Shown here one piece after another: positions 15,753-23,162 of a DNA stretch of 47,714 nucleotides. The DNA comes from Actinomycetota bacterium. Lineage in GTDB: Bacteria > Actinomycetota > Acidimicrobiia > Acidimicrobiales > GCA-2861595. Under the pieces are notes generated by a model. It saw nothing but the letters and a program-made list of their open reading frames with translations. It made no database searches and was not told where the DNA came from. The DNA is taken from NCBI GenBank assembly GCA_002861595.1, contig PJQG01000011.1:1-47714 (forward strand), written 5' to 3'. A program made the translations under genes and the position numbers. Within the stretch, counting starts at the first letter, position 1; each line of letters starts with the position of its first letter.

Positions 15753-18551
15753 TCAGTCATCGTTGACGATCGTTCCCCTGCCCCTGGCGTCGTCGATCGG
15801 CGCCCTCTTGGGCCGGTACAGCTCCAGGAAGAAGGTCTCGTTGGCCTCCACCTTGACGTCGCCGTTGATCTCGACGCTCACCGTCTGGGTCGTGACTCCG
15901 GGCCGGAAGCGCAGTTTCCCCTGCTGGGCTCGGTAGTCACTGTATGCCCTGGCCGTACCGTCGAGCGTTCGGTACCTCACCTCCACCTTCTTGGGGTTCT
16001 CGGCACCAAGGCTCACCTTGAACCGGAGCAGGCGGGTGCCGCGGTCTCCCTCGACCACGCGCACGTTGTCGACCGAAAGGCCACCAACAGCTGGAGGTTG
16101 AGGAGTCTCCCCCAGGTCGATCTTGGTGACGAAGACGTCGAAGCCGCCGGCGTTGCTCGCCTGATAGCTCGGGCTGGTGACCGGGAAGGGGACGGACTCG
16201 GGCCCGAACACCCCTCCCGTCTGGGGTGAGTTGGTGGTGCCGGTGACGTAGGCGTTGCCGGCGGCGTCGAGCGCCACGCCCTCGCCCGCGTCCTCTCCGC
16301 TGCCGCCCAGGAACGTCGAGAAGACCAGGTCGTCCTCTCCTCTGCCCGCGAGGTTGACGGTGGCCACAAAGGCGTCAAAGGTCGAGCTCGTGAAGCAGCC
16401 GCATTGGGCCTGGACGGGGTCCTTGGTCGGGAAGCCCGTCGAGAGCGTTTGTCCTGTGATCACGGCGTGGCCCGCACCATTGACGGCGATGCCGTTTCCC
16501 TGATCGGTGATCGGCGCACCGAGGAAGCTCGAGTAGAGGAGGTCGGCAGCGCCCTGCCCAGCGGGCCTGAGCTTGGTCACGAAGCCGTCACAGCCGAAGC
16601 TCGAACAACCGGGGAACGTCGTCTGGAAAGCTCCAGGAGTGGTGGGGAAGTCGGGAGAGTCGGTGCGCCCCGTGAGGTACACGTTGCCGGCGTTGTCGAC
16701 GTCGACGCCCTTGGCTTGATCGAGCCCGAAGAAGTTGGACGTCCCCCCGAAAGCACTCTCGCTACCACCCAGGTAGGTGCTGTACACCAATGCGGCGTTG
16801 TCCGCCGACGGCACGCCGGACTCGTCGCCCGACTTGGAGGTGTCGACCTTGAAGATGAACGCATCGCTGCAGATCGGCCCCCCCGTGTCGGATGACGTGC
16901 CGATCTGGCACTCCTCCTGGAAGGCGCCGGCGGTGACGGGCAACTCCTCGCTGGCGGTTTCGCCCACAATGTAGGCGAGGTGCGACTCGTCCACCGCGAT
17001 GTCGGCCGGGGTCGTCAAGTCACCGGGGATCAAGGTGGAGTAGATCAGGCCCGCTGCTCCATCCCGGGAGGGATCGAGGCGCGCCAGGAAGGTGCCGGCG
17101 GTGAGATCCTCCCCGCCTTTGGCGAAGGCCCCCGGTGTGACGGGGAACTCGTTGGGCGGCGGCGCTGAGCAGGGGTCGGGCGGAAAGCATGGGGGCCCGA
17201 ACGTGAAGGTCCGGCCGGTGCCAAAGATCGTGCCGTCGGCCCCGACGTCAATGCGGAACGACGTCTCCCTGCCATTGGCCCCCAGATAGGTGGAGTAGCT
17301 GAGGCCGGACCCGTCAGGCAGCAGCTTGGCCACGAACGCGTCCGCGCAGGAGGTCGTGGCGGTTGTGCACGCGGGCTGGAAGGCGTCCGCGGTGGTCGGA
17401 AAGTCGCCAGAGGTGGTGTCGCCTGCGACGTAGGCGGCCCCGCCAGCATCGACGGCGATGTCGGCGCCCTCTTCTCGGCTGCTTCCTCCGAGGAAGGTCG
17501 AATAGACCACCTTCGTCCCGCTCGGATCGAGCTTGGTCACAAAGACATCGGGCTGGGCCTCGAGACCCGCATCGCAGTTCCCGTCGCTTCCACAGCTCGG
17601 GTCCAGGGCACCGGAGGTCACCGGAAAGTCCGCGGAGACGGTGGTGCCAGCCACGTAGGCACTACCCGAGGAGTCAACGGCGATGCTCGGGCCCCCCCCT
17701 CCCTCGCTACGCTCGTCGCCGCTTCCACCAAGATAGGTGGAGTAGGCAAGCACCGGATCTATGACCAACGGACGAGCCGGGTCATAGGCGCCCACCTCGA
17801 AGCCGACCTCGTCACCGCTGAGCACGAACCTGGCCGGAACGTGGTGCTTGGTCCCCTGCACCTCCTGGTAAGCGACCGGCTTGGACTGGCGGATGTCACC
17901 GCCGGGGATGGCCAGCATCAGGTCGCCAGCCGGGTCGATCGAGAGGGCTTTGGCACCTTCGAAGCGAAGGGCGATGGTGGCGGGGTCGCTGCCGGGGGCG
18001 ACGATGAAGTCGTACTCCAGGCCACCCTGGGCGCCGTAGTACGACACGTCGATCCCGTGGTAGACCCCGCGGTAGTTGACCCGACGGTACGTCGCGACGT
18101 CGGTGATCCAGTCGGTGGGATCTCGACCCAGCAGGAAGTTCGCCTCCCCGCCGGCGGTGCCGCTCGCCGCGGCCTCGGCGTCGGGGTTGCCTCCCACGAC
18201 CTGCATCCGCAGCACGCTCGTCGTCCTCGCCGACGCAGCCTCGGCTCCACCCTCAGTCCGGGGGCTGCGGAGGGACAGCACGGCCTCCGTGGGGGTGAGG
18301 AACAGGCCGTAGCCACTGCCTCGTGACAAGAAATCGACCCGATCGTCGGTCTGTCCACGGTTGGCCTCGAAGCGCAATGGCAACGCGCCATAGGCCTGTT
18401 GGACCCGTGCCTCCTCCGCGGGTGATGCCTGCGCCAGCGTCGAGCGTGGGCTGGTCTCCTGCCGGCCGAGATCAGGCCCCGCCGCCGCCGCCAGCAGGCC
18501 AGCTATTGCCATGACGGACGACGTGAGGCCGAACAACTTGAGTCGTGACAC
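15753..18551 (-). CDS. Secreted DUF7948/SBBP-repeat propeller with Calx-beta C-terminus
   Basis: About 932 residues from GTG 18551, chosen because GGGAGA lies just upstream and a compact signal peptide follows (SRLKLFGLTSSVMAIAGLLAA); GTG 18563 is possible. The N-terminal domain (about 45-265) matches that of the 8093-11128 product: LPLRFEANRGQTDD, YHGIDVSYYG, LEYDFIVAPGSDP, PLVIDPVLAYSTYLGG. SBBP blades fill about 265-820 (VYSTFLGGSSREEGADIAVD, DFPTTPGAFQ). One Calx-beta domain ends the protein (VDNVRVVEGD, DYRAQQGKLRF, RGTIVNDD). The chain stops right after it, as in the PD40 protein. No anchor is seen. The promoter region carries three 11-bp-spaced heptamers (site D). Confidence 0.88.
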   Translation of the reverse strand: MSRLKLFGLTSSVMAIAGLLAAAAGPDLGRQETSPRSTLAQASPAEEARVQQAYGALPLRFEANRGQTDDRVDFLSRGSGYGLFLTPTEAVLSLRSPRTEGGAEAASARTTSVLRMQVVGGNPDAEAAASGTAGGEANFLLGRDPTDWITDVATYRRVNYRGVYHGIDVSYYGAQGGLEYDFIVAPGSDPATIALRFEGAKALSIDPAGDLMLAIPGGDIRQSKPVAYQEVQGTKHHVPARFVLSGDEVGFEVGAYDPARPLVIDPVLAYSTYLGGSGDERSEGGGGPSIAVDSSGSAYVAGTTVSADFPVTSGALDPSCGSDGNCDAGLEAQPDVFVTKLDPSGTKVVYSTFLGGSSREEGADIAVDAGGAAYVAGDTTSGDFPTTADAFQPACTTATTSCADAFVAKLLPDGSGLSYSTYLGANGRETSFRIDVGADGTIFGTGRTFTFGPPCFPPDPCSAPPPNEFPVTPGAFAKGGEDLTAGTFLARLDPSRDGAAGLIYSTLIPGDLTTPADIAVDESHLAYIVGETASEELPVTAGAFQEECQIGTSSDTGGPICSDAFIFKVDTSKSGDESGVPSADNAALVYSTYLGGSESAFGGTSNFFGLDQAKGVDVDNAGNVYLTGRTDSPDFPTTPGAFQTTFPGCSSFGCDGFVTKLRPAGQGAADLLYSSFLGAPITDQGNGIAVNGAGHAVITGQTLSTGFPTKDPVQAQCGCFTSSTFDAFVATVNLAGRGEDDLVFSTFLGGSGEDAGEGVALDAAGNAYVTGTTNSPQTGGVFGPESVPFPVTSPSYQASNAGGFDVFVTKIDLGETPQPPAVGGLSVDNVRVVEGDRGTRLLRFKVSLGAENPKKVEVRYRTLDGTARAYSDYRAQQGKLRFRPGVTTQTVSVEINGDVKVEANETFFLELYRPKRAPIDDARGRGTIVNDD

Positions 18552-18563
18552 GGGTTCTCCCAC

Positions 18564-18952
18564 AGAGATTGAGGCAAACGGTTATGGGCTCGGGACCTAC
18601 TCAGGACCCGGTGAGGACGAAAGCAAGAGTGAAATCAGGAGCTGGGTAACCGTGAAGGACTGGTGCCGGCGCGTACCGGTGGGAAGGCTCGCAGCAGAAC
18701 GGGAGGAGCTCGAAGCTGGCGGCGTCGACGTGGCCCAGACCCAGGCATCCGACGCCCCGGGCCATGATGGGCGATCCCGGTCGCGTGCTCGACCTCAGAG
18801 AGGATCACCCGGGCTACCTCGAGGAAGGCCGGGCCGGCGTCGTTGAGCTCCGCCCGGTTCTGTCGCGGGTCGTCATCGTCTCGTTGGTTCAGGGGGGCAG
18901 AACACGAACCGACCGTCTCAAATGCCGCCGTGGCCTAGAGGGCAGCAGGCCC
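18564..18952. other. Intergenic region holding site D
   Basis: A 389-bp gap between the minus-strand secreted-protein gene and the SBBP gene start. It carries site D near its left end. The rest shows no supported gene, and no terminator hairpin for the gene ending at 18953 is evident. Confidence 0.4.
18589..18617 (-). promoter_or_regulatory. Triple 11-bp-period heptamer box (site D)
   Basis: On the minus strand, TCCTCAC (18617-18611), TCCTGAG (18606-18600) and TCCCGAG (18595-18589) occur with exactly four bases between each. The box lies 37 bases before the SBBP gene start. No -10-like hexamer sits 10 bp beyond it, so the mode of action may differ from sites A-C. Confidence 0.5.
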
Positions 18953-19387
18953 CTAGAGCACCGTGTAGGTCTCGTGAGTGGTGGCGGTCTGGTTGCGCAC
19001 GGGGTAGGTCTCCAGCCCGCAGATCAGGCTCGTGCCCCGGGGGGCGGTGGTGGGGATCGCGGCCTTGGCGCTGAAGGCGCCCTTGCTGTCGGTCTGGATG
19101 CCCCGCTTGATGATGTCGCTCGACGTCGAGCTGTGGCATCCCTTGTCGGCCTTCAGCTCACGGGAGTCGATGAACACCAGCCGGTACTTGGCGGGTGCCA
19201 CCTTGAGCCCGGTGGCGGCGGCCTTGACGGTCGACCCGGCCCGGCCCGATGTGGGGTTGAGGGTGAGCTTGCCCATCACCGCCGTGCACGCCCACGCGCT
19301 CGAGGCGAGCACCGCTACGCTCATCGCCACGCCGCCGAGGGCGACGCCCCACGCCCGCCTCGTGGACCTGGTTCGCGTCCCGACCAT
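18953..19387 (-). CDS. Secreted small protein with ACTxxxGKL mature N-terminus
   Basis: 144 residues. Start 19387 is preceded by AAGGAG. The signal peptide runs through GGVAMSVAVLASSAWA, and the mature chain would start CTAVMGKL, the same pattern as the product of 597-1142 (CTVYRGKL). The rest looks like one Ig-like beta domain (LTLNPTSGRAGSTVKAAATG, YRLVFIDSREL, FSAKAAIPTTAPRG) with two further cysteines (KGCHSS, LICGLE). No anchor. The sequence TAGTAGA appears twice upstream (around 19480-19505), 15 bp apart, as a possible operator. Function unknown. Confidence 0.75.
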   Translation of the reverse strand: MVGTRTRSTRRAWGVALGGVAMSVAVLASSAWACTAVMGKLTLNPTSGRAGSTVKAAATGLKVAPAKYRLVFIDSRELKADKGCHSSTSSDIIKRGIQTDSKGAFSAKAAIPTTAPRGTSLICGLETYPVRNQTATTHETYTVL

Positions 19388-19558
19388 CTCGCTCACTCCT
19401 TCATCGCGGGTCGCTCCCGAAGAGCTGCGATTTCGCTTTGCCACCGACTCGCCTCCCTGCGCCGTCGCTGCTCATCTACATCTACTAGCGACGACTCTAC
19501 TACGGACGCGGGCCGGGGTCAAGGGATTTGTTTGCAACCAGGCAACTAAGCAGCCAAA

Positions 19559-20461
19559 ATGGCCGGGCAAACGGGAGGGCTCTTGACGACGACAGCTCGT
19601 GGTGGCGACTCGCCAGCAGTGGCACACGCTGGTGGCGCCCCCACGCCGGAGCTGCTGCGCACCGAGCTCGAGGAGCTGGGCCTCAGCCCCTATGAGGCCC
19701 GCGTGCTCCTCGCCCTGCTCCGGCTCGGCTCGGCTACCACGGCCCAGCTCGAGACCCTGGCCGACATCCCCCGCACCAGCATCTACAAGGTGCTCAACTC
19801 CCTGGCCGTCAAGCGCCTGGCCGAGCGCCTGCCCGTGGAGGGGTCGGCCCTGTGGGCCTCAGTGGCCAGCGACCAGGTGGCCGAGCGGCTCTACGAGGCC
19901 CAAGAGGACGCCCACGCCGAGCGCCTGACCCAGCTGCGGGACCGAAGCCGCTACGCGCACCAGCTGTTGGTGGAGTCCTTCGCCGACGCCCCCTCGGTCG
20001 CCCTGCCCCAGGCCCACTTCCTCTTCGGAGCCGCCCAGATGAAGCGGACCTACGAGCAGCTGCTGGCCGAGGCCGAGAGCGAGCTGGTGATGTTCACCCG
20101 CCCGCCCTACGCCTGGCGCTTTCCCAACCCCAACCGGGCCGTGCTCGACATGCTCTCGCGAGGGGTGTCGGCCCGGGTGCTGTACGTGGCCAAGCAATGG
20201 CAGGACCCGGCGGCCGAAGCCTTCCGCACCGAGATGGACGTCTACCACCAAGCGGGCGTCCAGGCCCGCCTGGCCGAGCGGCTGCCGATCAAGCTGGTGG
20301 TGGTCGACCGCAGCAAGACGTTGGTGAACCTCGCCGACGCCGCTGCCCCCGAGGGCGGCTACCCCAACACCTTGCTCGTTGAGCACCTGGGGTACGCCGA
20401 GGTCCAAGCGGCGGCCTTCGAGCAGTACTGGCAGGCCGCCCGCCCCCTGCCCGGCCACTAG
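19559..20461 (+). CDS. TrmB-family transcriptional regulator
   Basis: 300 residues. The N-terminal winged helix (about 30-100: LEELGLSPYEARVLLALLRL, ATTAQLETLADIPRTSIYKV) is typical of TrmB regulators. A coiled segment and a C-terminal sensor-like domain follow (FLFGAAQMKRTYEQLLAEAE, LVMFTRPPYAW, IKLVVVDRSKTLVNLAD) that resembles the PLD-like effector domain of TrmB proteins. ATG 19559 has no ribosome binding site; TTG 19583 directly behind GGGAGGG is a credible alternative start. TTGC and GCAA flank six bases just upstream and may be an operator. The target is unknown; it lies next to a degraded mobile element and may pre-date it. Confidence 0.85.
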   Translation: MAGQTGGLLTTTARGGDSPAVAHAGGAPTPELLRTELEELGLSPYEARVLLALLRLGSATTAQLETLADIPRTSIYKVLNSLAVKRLAERLPVEGSALWASVASDQVAERLYEAQEDAHAERLTQLRDRSRYAHQLLVESFADAPSVALPQAHFLFGAAQMKRTYEQLLAEAESELVMFTRPPYAWRFPNPNRAVLDMLSRGVSARVLYVAKQWQDPAAEAFRTEMDVYHQAGVQARLAERLPIKLVVVDRSKTLVNLADAAAPEGGYPNTLLVEHLGYAEVQAAAFEQYWQAARPLPGH

Positions 20462-20581
20462 CGCCGAGCACCCCGAGCCGACGCCGGCTCAGACAAGTGG
20501 GGGCACCTGATCCGCTTCGACCCCGCCGAGATCAAGGTCTGGCTGAAGGGGCATCGCTGGCCACCGGGGCGCACCGCCTGA
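20462..20581 (+). pseudogene. Remnant of excisionase-type HTH protein
   Basis: In one frame ending at TGA 20579-20581 the sequence reads HLIRFDPAEIKVWLKGHR. This matches the end of excisionase/MerR-like HTH_17 domains, where an L(I/V)RF..(A/D)(V/I)..WL segment is standard. No start or helix-turn-helix N-terminal half is present. It belongs with the recombinase relic at 21905-22340. Confidence 0.55.
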
Positions 20582-20623
20582 GGCAAGCGGGTCACGTAGC
20601 GGCCGTTCTTAGACTCGACAGCG

Positions 20624-20964
20624 GTGACGACGACGCGCAGTAGCGAGCTGGGGCCCGAGGCCCGGCCTGTCGCGATCCCCGATGATGTCGCCGACCGAAC
20701 GGTCGACAAGGCGCACGGCGAGGTCGAACTCCCCCTCCACGTCAGTTGGGGCGGGCGACGGAGGCGCTACGACCTCGCCAGGCGCCAGGACCGCCTGCGC
20801 GTGTACGAGCAGGTTCTCCGCGAAGGGACCGAGGACGACGTCCGCCGTTTCATCGACGTCGACCAACTGCTCGAGCTGTGGCACGACCTCGTGCTGCCTA
20901 CGCCAGTGCGGCGCGCCTGGGCGGAGTGGTACCGGCGGATCGTGATCTCGACCTGCCGTGCTGA
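20624..20964 (+). pseudogene. Uncharacterised partner gene upstream of AbiEii-like gene, frameshifted end
   Basis: GTG-started frame with a short charged protein: LPLHVSWGGRRRRYDLARR, YEQVLREGTEDDVRRF, VDQLLELWHDLVLP, VRRAWAEWYRR. Then the reading frame runs on through the next gene, while a neighbouring frame gives RDLDLPC and a stop at 20964. A late frameshift is likely. Its placement directly before a nucleotidyltransferase suggests a toxin-antitoxin partner. I do not recognise a named family. Confidence 0.5.
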
Positions 20965-21412
20965 CCCCGCTGCAGGAGCGCATCGCAAGGCTCGTGGACG
21001 AGCTTCCCGAGGCGGAAGGCTTCGCCCTCGCTGGCGGCGCCGCGCTCACCACACGGCCGGCATCACGGAGCGCCTCACACGCGACCTCGACTTCTTCACC
21101 ACGTCAACGGCCGACGTCGACCGCTTCCTCCCCGTTCTCGAGGACGCCCTGCGAGGCCGCGGCTATCACGTCGAACGCCGCCAGGTCGGCCCCGGCTTTG
21201 CTCGCCTCGTCGCACCGCCGGCAACGAGGCGACCGTCGTCGACCTCGGCGTCGACGCCCGGTTGCTTCCGGTCGAGCGCAGCGAGTACGCCTCGATCCTG
21301 AGCACGGAGGAGCTCGCCGTCGACAAGGTGCTCGCCGTCTTCGGCCGCGCCGAGGCTCGCGACTTCGCCGACCTGGTCGCGCTGGAGTCCCGCTTCGACA
21401 TGCCGGCGTTGT
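20958..21412 (+). pseudogene. AbiEii/AbiGii-type nucleotidyltransferase, frameshifted
   Basis: Protein similarity is spread over three frames. MLTPLQERIARLVDELPE with FALAGGAALT starts at GTG 20958. ITERLTRDLDFFTTSTADVD with FLPVLEDALRGRGYHVERR follows in a second frame. LLPVERSEYASILSTEELAVDK with LAVFGRAEARDFADLVALE follows in a third. The GGxAL and DLDFF motifs are those of AbiEii-like (DUF1814) nucleotidyltransferases, toxins of type IV systems. Two frameshifts and a lost C-terminus mean it is non-functional. The remainder joins directly to the HicA frame at about 21412. Confidence 0.65.
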
Positions 21413-21415
21413 TCG

Positions 21416-21601
21416 GTGACCCTGGTGGAGGCGTTTGGCTTCCGGCTCGTCCGGATAAGCGGAAGCCACCACCTCTACTCGCACCCGGACGTCGACCGGT
21501 TGGTCAACCTCCAGGAGATCGGCGGCCAGGCCAAGCCCTACCAGGTCCGGCAGTTCCTCAAGCTCGTCGAGCGGTATGGTGTGCGGTTGGAGAAGCGATG
21601 A
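21416..21601 (+). CDS. HicA-type toxin, probably N-terminally shortened
   Basis: 61 residues from GTG 21416. Contains GFRLVRISGSHHLYSHPDVD and AKPYQVRQFLKLVERYGVRL, the core of HicA mRNA interferases, including the catalytic His region (GSHH). Family members start about 8 residues earlier with a lysine-rich MKxRDLV segment. Here the sequence just upstream belongs to the AbiEii relic, so the N-terminus seems lost or replaced. It overlaps the HicB start by four bases (ATGA). It may be inactive. Confidence 0.7.
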   Translation: MTLVEAFGFRLVRISGSHHLYSHPDVDRLVNLQEIGGQAKPYQVRQFLKLVERYGVRLEKR

Positions 21602-21813
21602 GCGACTACCACATCAACCTCTTCTACAGCGACGAGGACGGCGGTTACATCGCCGACATCCCCGACCTGGAGGCGTGCTCGGCGTTCGGCGCCACGCCCG
21701 AAGAAGCACTCGCAGAAGTAGAGCGGGCCAAGGAGGCTTGGCTGGCCGGAGCCGCCGAGGCGGGCAAGCCGATCCCCAAGCCGCGCTACCGGCCCGCCCT
21801 GTACGCCGGCTGA
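21598..21813 (+). CDS. HicB-type antitoxin
   Basis: 71 residues, intact. The N-terminal half is the partial RNase H-like fold of HicB antitoxins: HINLFYSDEDGGYIADIPDL with EACSAFGATPEEAL. The C-terminal helix and tail follow (AKEAWLAGAAEAGKPIPKP). It lacks a clear DNA-binding domain, so it belongs to the short HicB type. Translationally coupled to the HicA gene (ATGA), which it should neutralise. Confidence 0.8.
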   Translation: MSDYHINLFYSDEDGGYIADIPDLEACSAFGATPEEALAEVERAKEAWLAGAAEAGKPIPKPRYRPALYAG

Positions 21814-21904
21814 CTCCGCCCAGCCAGAACGGGATCGGGGGCTGTCAACGCGTTCTTTTGAAGGGGCTGGTATGCAGTCCTACTTTTTCGCGTACACCCG
21901 GCGG

Positions 21905-22340
21905 TGGAGCCGCGATCGCCGTCCTCGAGGCCGAGTTGAACAAGACCCAAGGCCGCCGTCGAGCGCTACATGCTCGCCTTCGAGAGAACGGCACCGTCAC
22001 CGAGGACAGGTTCGGCGAGCGCGTACGCGAGCTGAGGGCCAAGGCGCACACCCTTCGTGCTCGCCGCACCGAGCTGGCGGCGACCATCGATGAAGCGGCA
22101 GCAAGGACGGTCCTCCCTCGAACGACGCCATCGCCGTCATCGACGAGGAGCTGCCCAGCGTCTCCACCAACGCCCCCGATGCGGTGCGCAAGGCCGTCAC
22201 CCAGGCATTCGTCCACGAAACTCCAGGTGCGGGGAAAGGACCGGGTGGAGCCCACGTTCCGCCTGCTGCCGGGCTTGCCCGATCCTGCTGGCACGACACA
22301 GCGGGCGCAGGCCCGGCCAGTGACCCGGTTCGTACAATGA
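21905..22340 (+). pseudogene. C-terminal relic of large serine recombinase
   Basis: Frame 0 gives AELNKTQGRRRALHARLREN and GERVRELRAKAHTLRARRTE, the coiled-coil region of large serine recombinases. A second frame gives NDAIAVIDEELPSVSTNAPD and VRKAVTQAFVHE. Frame 0 resumes with LQVRGKDRVEPTFRLLPG, matching the usual beta-rich end of such proteins. The catalytic N-terminal domain is absent. It lies next to the 3' end of tRNA-Val, where an integrated element would have its integrase. Confidence 0.6.
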
Positions 22341-22349
22341 CAACTCGGG

Positions 22350-22423
22350 TGGGCGTAACAGGACTCGAACCTGTGACCTCAGCCGTGTGAAGGCTGCGCT
22401 CTAACCAACTGAGCCATACGCCC
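22350..22423 (-). tRNA. tRNA-Val (CAC)
   Basis: Full cloverleaf on the minus strand: acceptor GGGCGTA/TACGCCC with discriminator A; D stem GCTC/GAGC; anticodon stem CAGCC/GGCTG with loop TTCACAC (anticodon CAC); five-base variable loop; T stem ACAGG/CCTGT with TTCGAGT loop. CCA is not encoded. Its 3' end faces the relic recombinase. Its first 23 bases overlap the end of the gene at 22401-23078. Confidence 0.95.
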
Positions 22424-23078
22424 GAACCCCGACCATGGTAGCGGTCAGCCCCGCCGGCTCCGGGCCGGGAACGACCTGACGGACGCGCAGGGGGATGCTC
22501 GAGAGCATCCCGGCCGGGCGTCGGGCGGGGCGGGTCACCATGCGCGCCCCGGCGGTCATGGCACCGGCATGGCGACCGCGCAGGGAGGCGAACGAATCGC
22601 CGGCGGGCACGTCGACGTCCACCTCGGCAAGGCGCAGGCGCGAGCCGAACCGGCGGGGAACGACGACCGGCCCTGCCGCTCCGCTCTGCAGGGACCGCAG
22701 GGGCATCACCGCCGGCAGCCACGGGCCCCGGGGCCGAGCCCGCAGGACGATCTCCCGCTCCTCCCAGACCAGCGAGCGCTCCTCGCCTTCTGCAGACCAT
22801 CGCATGGCAGCAATCTCCGCGGGGAGATCCCAGCGCTCCCGGCACGCGGCGCGTGCCCGGGGAGAGGACACCGCCATAGTTGTCACGCACATGCCGGTGC
22901 GCAGCCCGAGACGGGCCGGCTCGGCCACCGAGAGCTCCAGGTAAGGCCCCACCGGAGAATCGTCGTAGCGGGCGCCGATGACGGCGACCGGTCCGGGGAC
23001 CGGCGAGAGGGCGGCGGGGAGCCTGCTGCACCAGTCCGGTCCTCTCCGCGCCCACCCCAGCACGCACTCGCCGCTCAT
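22401..23078 (-). CDS. Acetoacetate decarboxylase-like superfamily protein
   Basis: About 225 residues from ATG 23078 (GTG 23096 also possible). Segments such as GPVAVIGARYDDSPVGPYLE and LGLRTGMCVTTMAVSSPRAR with LPAEIAAMRW follow the layout of acetoacetate-decarboxylase-like proteins (YxxGPYxE, RxGxxVxxxxVDS, P(A/K)ELA). The catalytic lysine of true decarboxylases is not obvious, so the reaction is uncertain. The last residues are encoded inside the tRNA-Val gene, suggesting that the original stop was lost or that the real end is earlier. It is divergent from the glycosyltransferase. Confidence 0.6.
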   Translation of the reverse strand: MSGECVLGWARRGPDWCSRLPAALSPVPGPVAVIGARYDDSPVGPYLELSVAEPARLGLRTGMCVTTMAVSSPRARAACRERWDLPAEIAAMRWSAEGEERSLVWEEREIVLRARPRGPWLPAVMPLRSLQSGAAGPVVVPRRFGSRLRLAEVDVDVPAGDSFASLRGRHAGAMTAGARMVTRPARRPAGMLSSIPLRVRQVVPGPEPAGLTATMVGVRAYGSVG

Positions 23079-23162
23079 GACCCAGAGGTCGCCCACAAAC
23101 CAACGGTACGCCTCCTCCGCACGGTGAAGGTCTCGACCGCATTGCGGCGCTGGCGAAGGCCG

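Noticed and set aside
15557-15760. Small minus-strand gene between the SBBP gene and the regulator
   Set aside because: 67 codons, no ribosome binding site, no domain and composition unlike neighbours; I considered an insertion-sequence relic but found no terminal repeats.
5414-18551. Tandem-repeat DNA or CRISPR-like array in the propeller genes
   Set aside because: The periodicity is at protein level (propeller blades, Ig-like domains); the repeats diverge and there are no uniform spacers.
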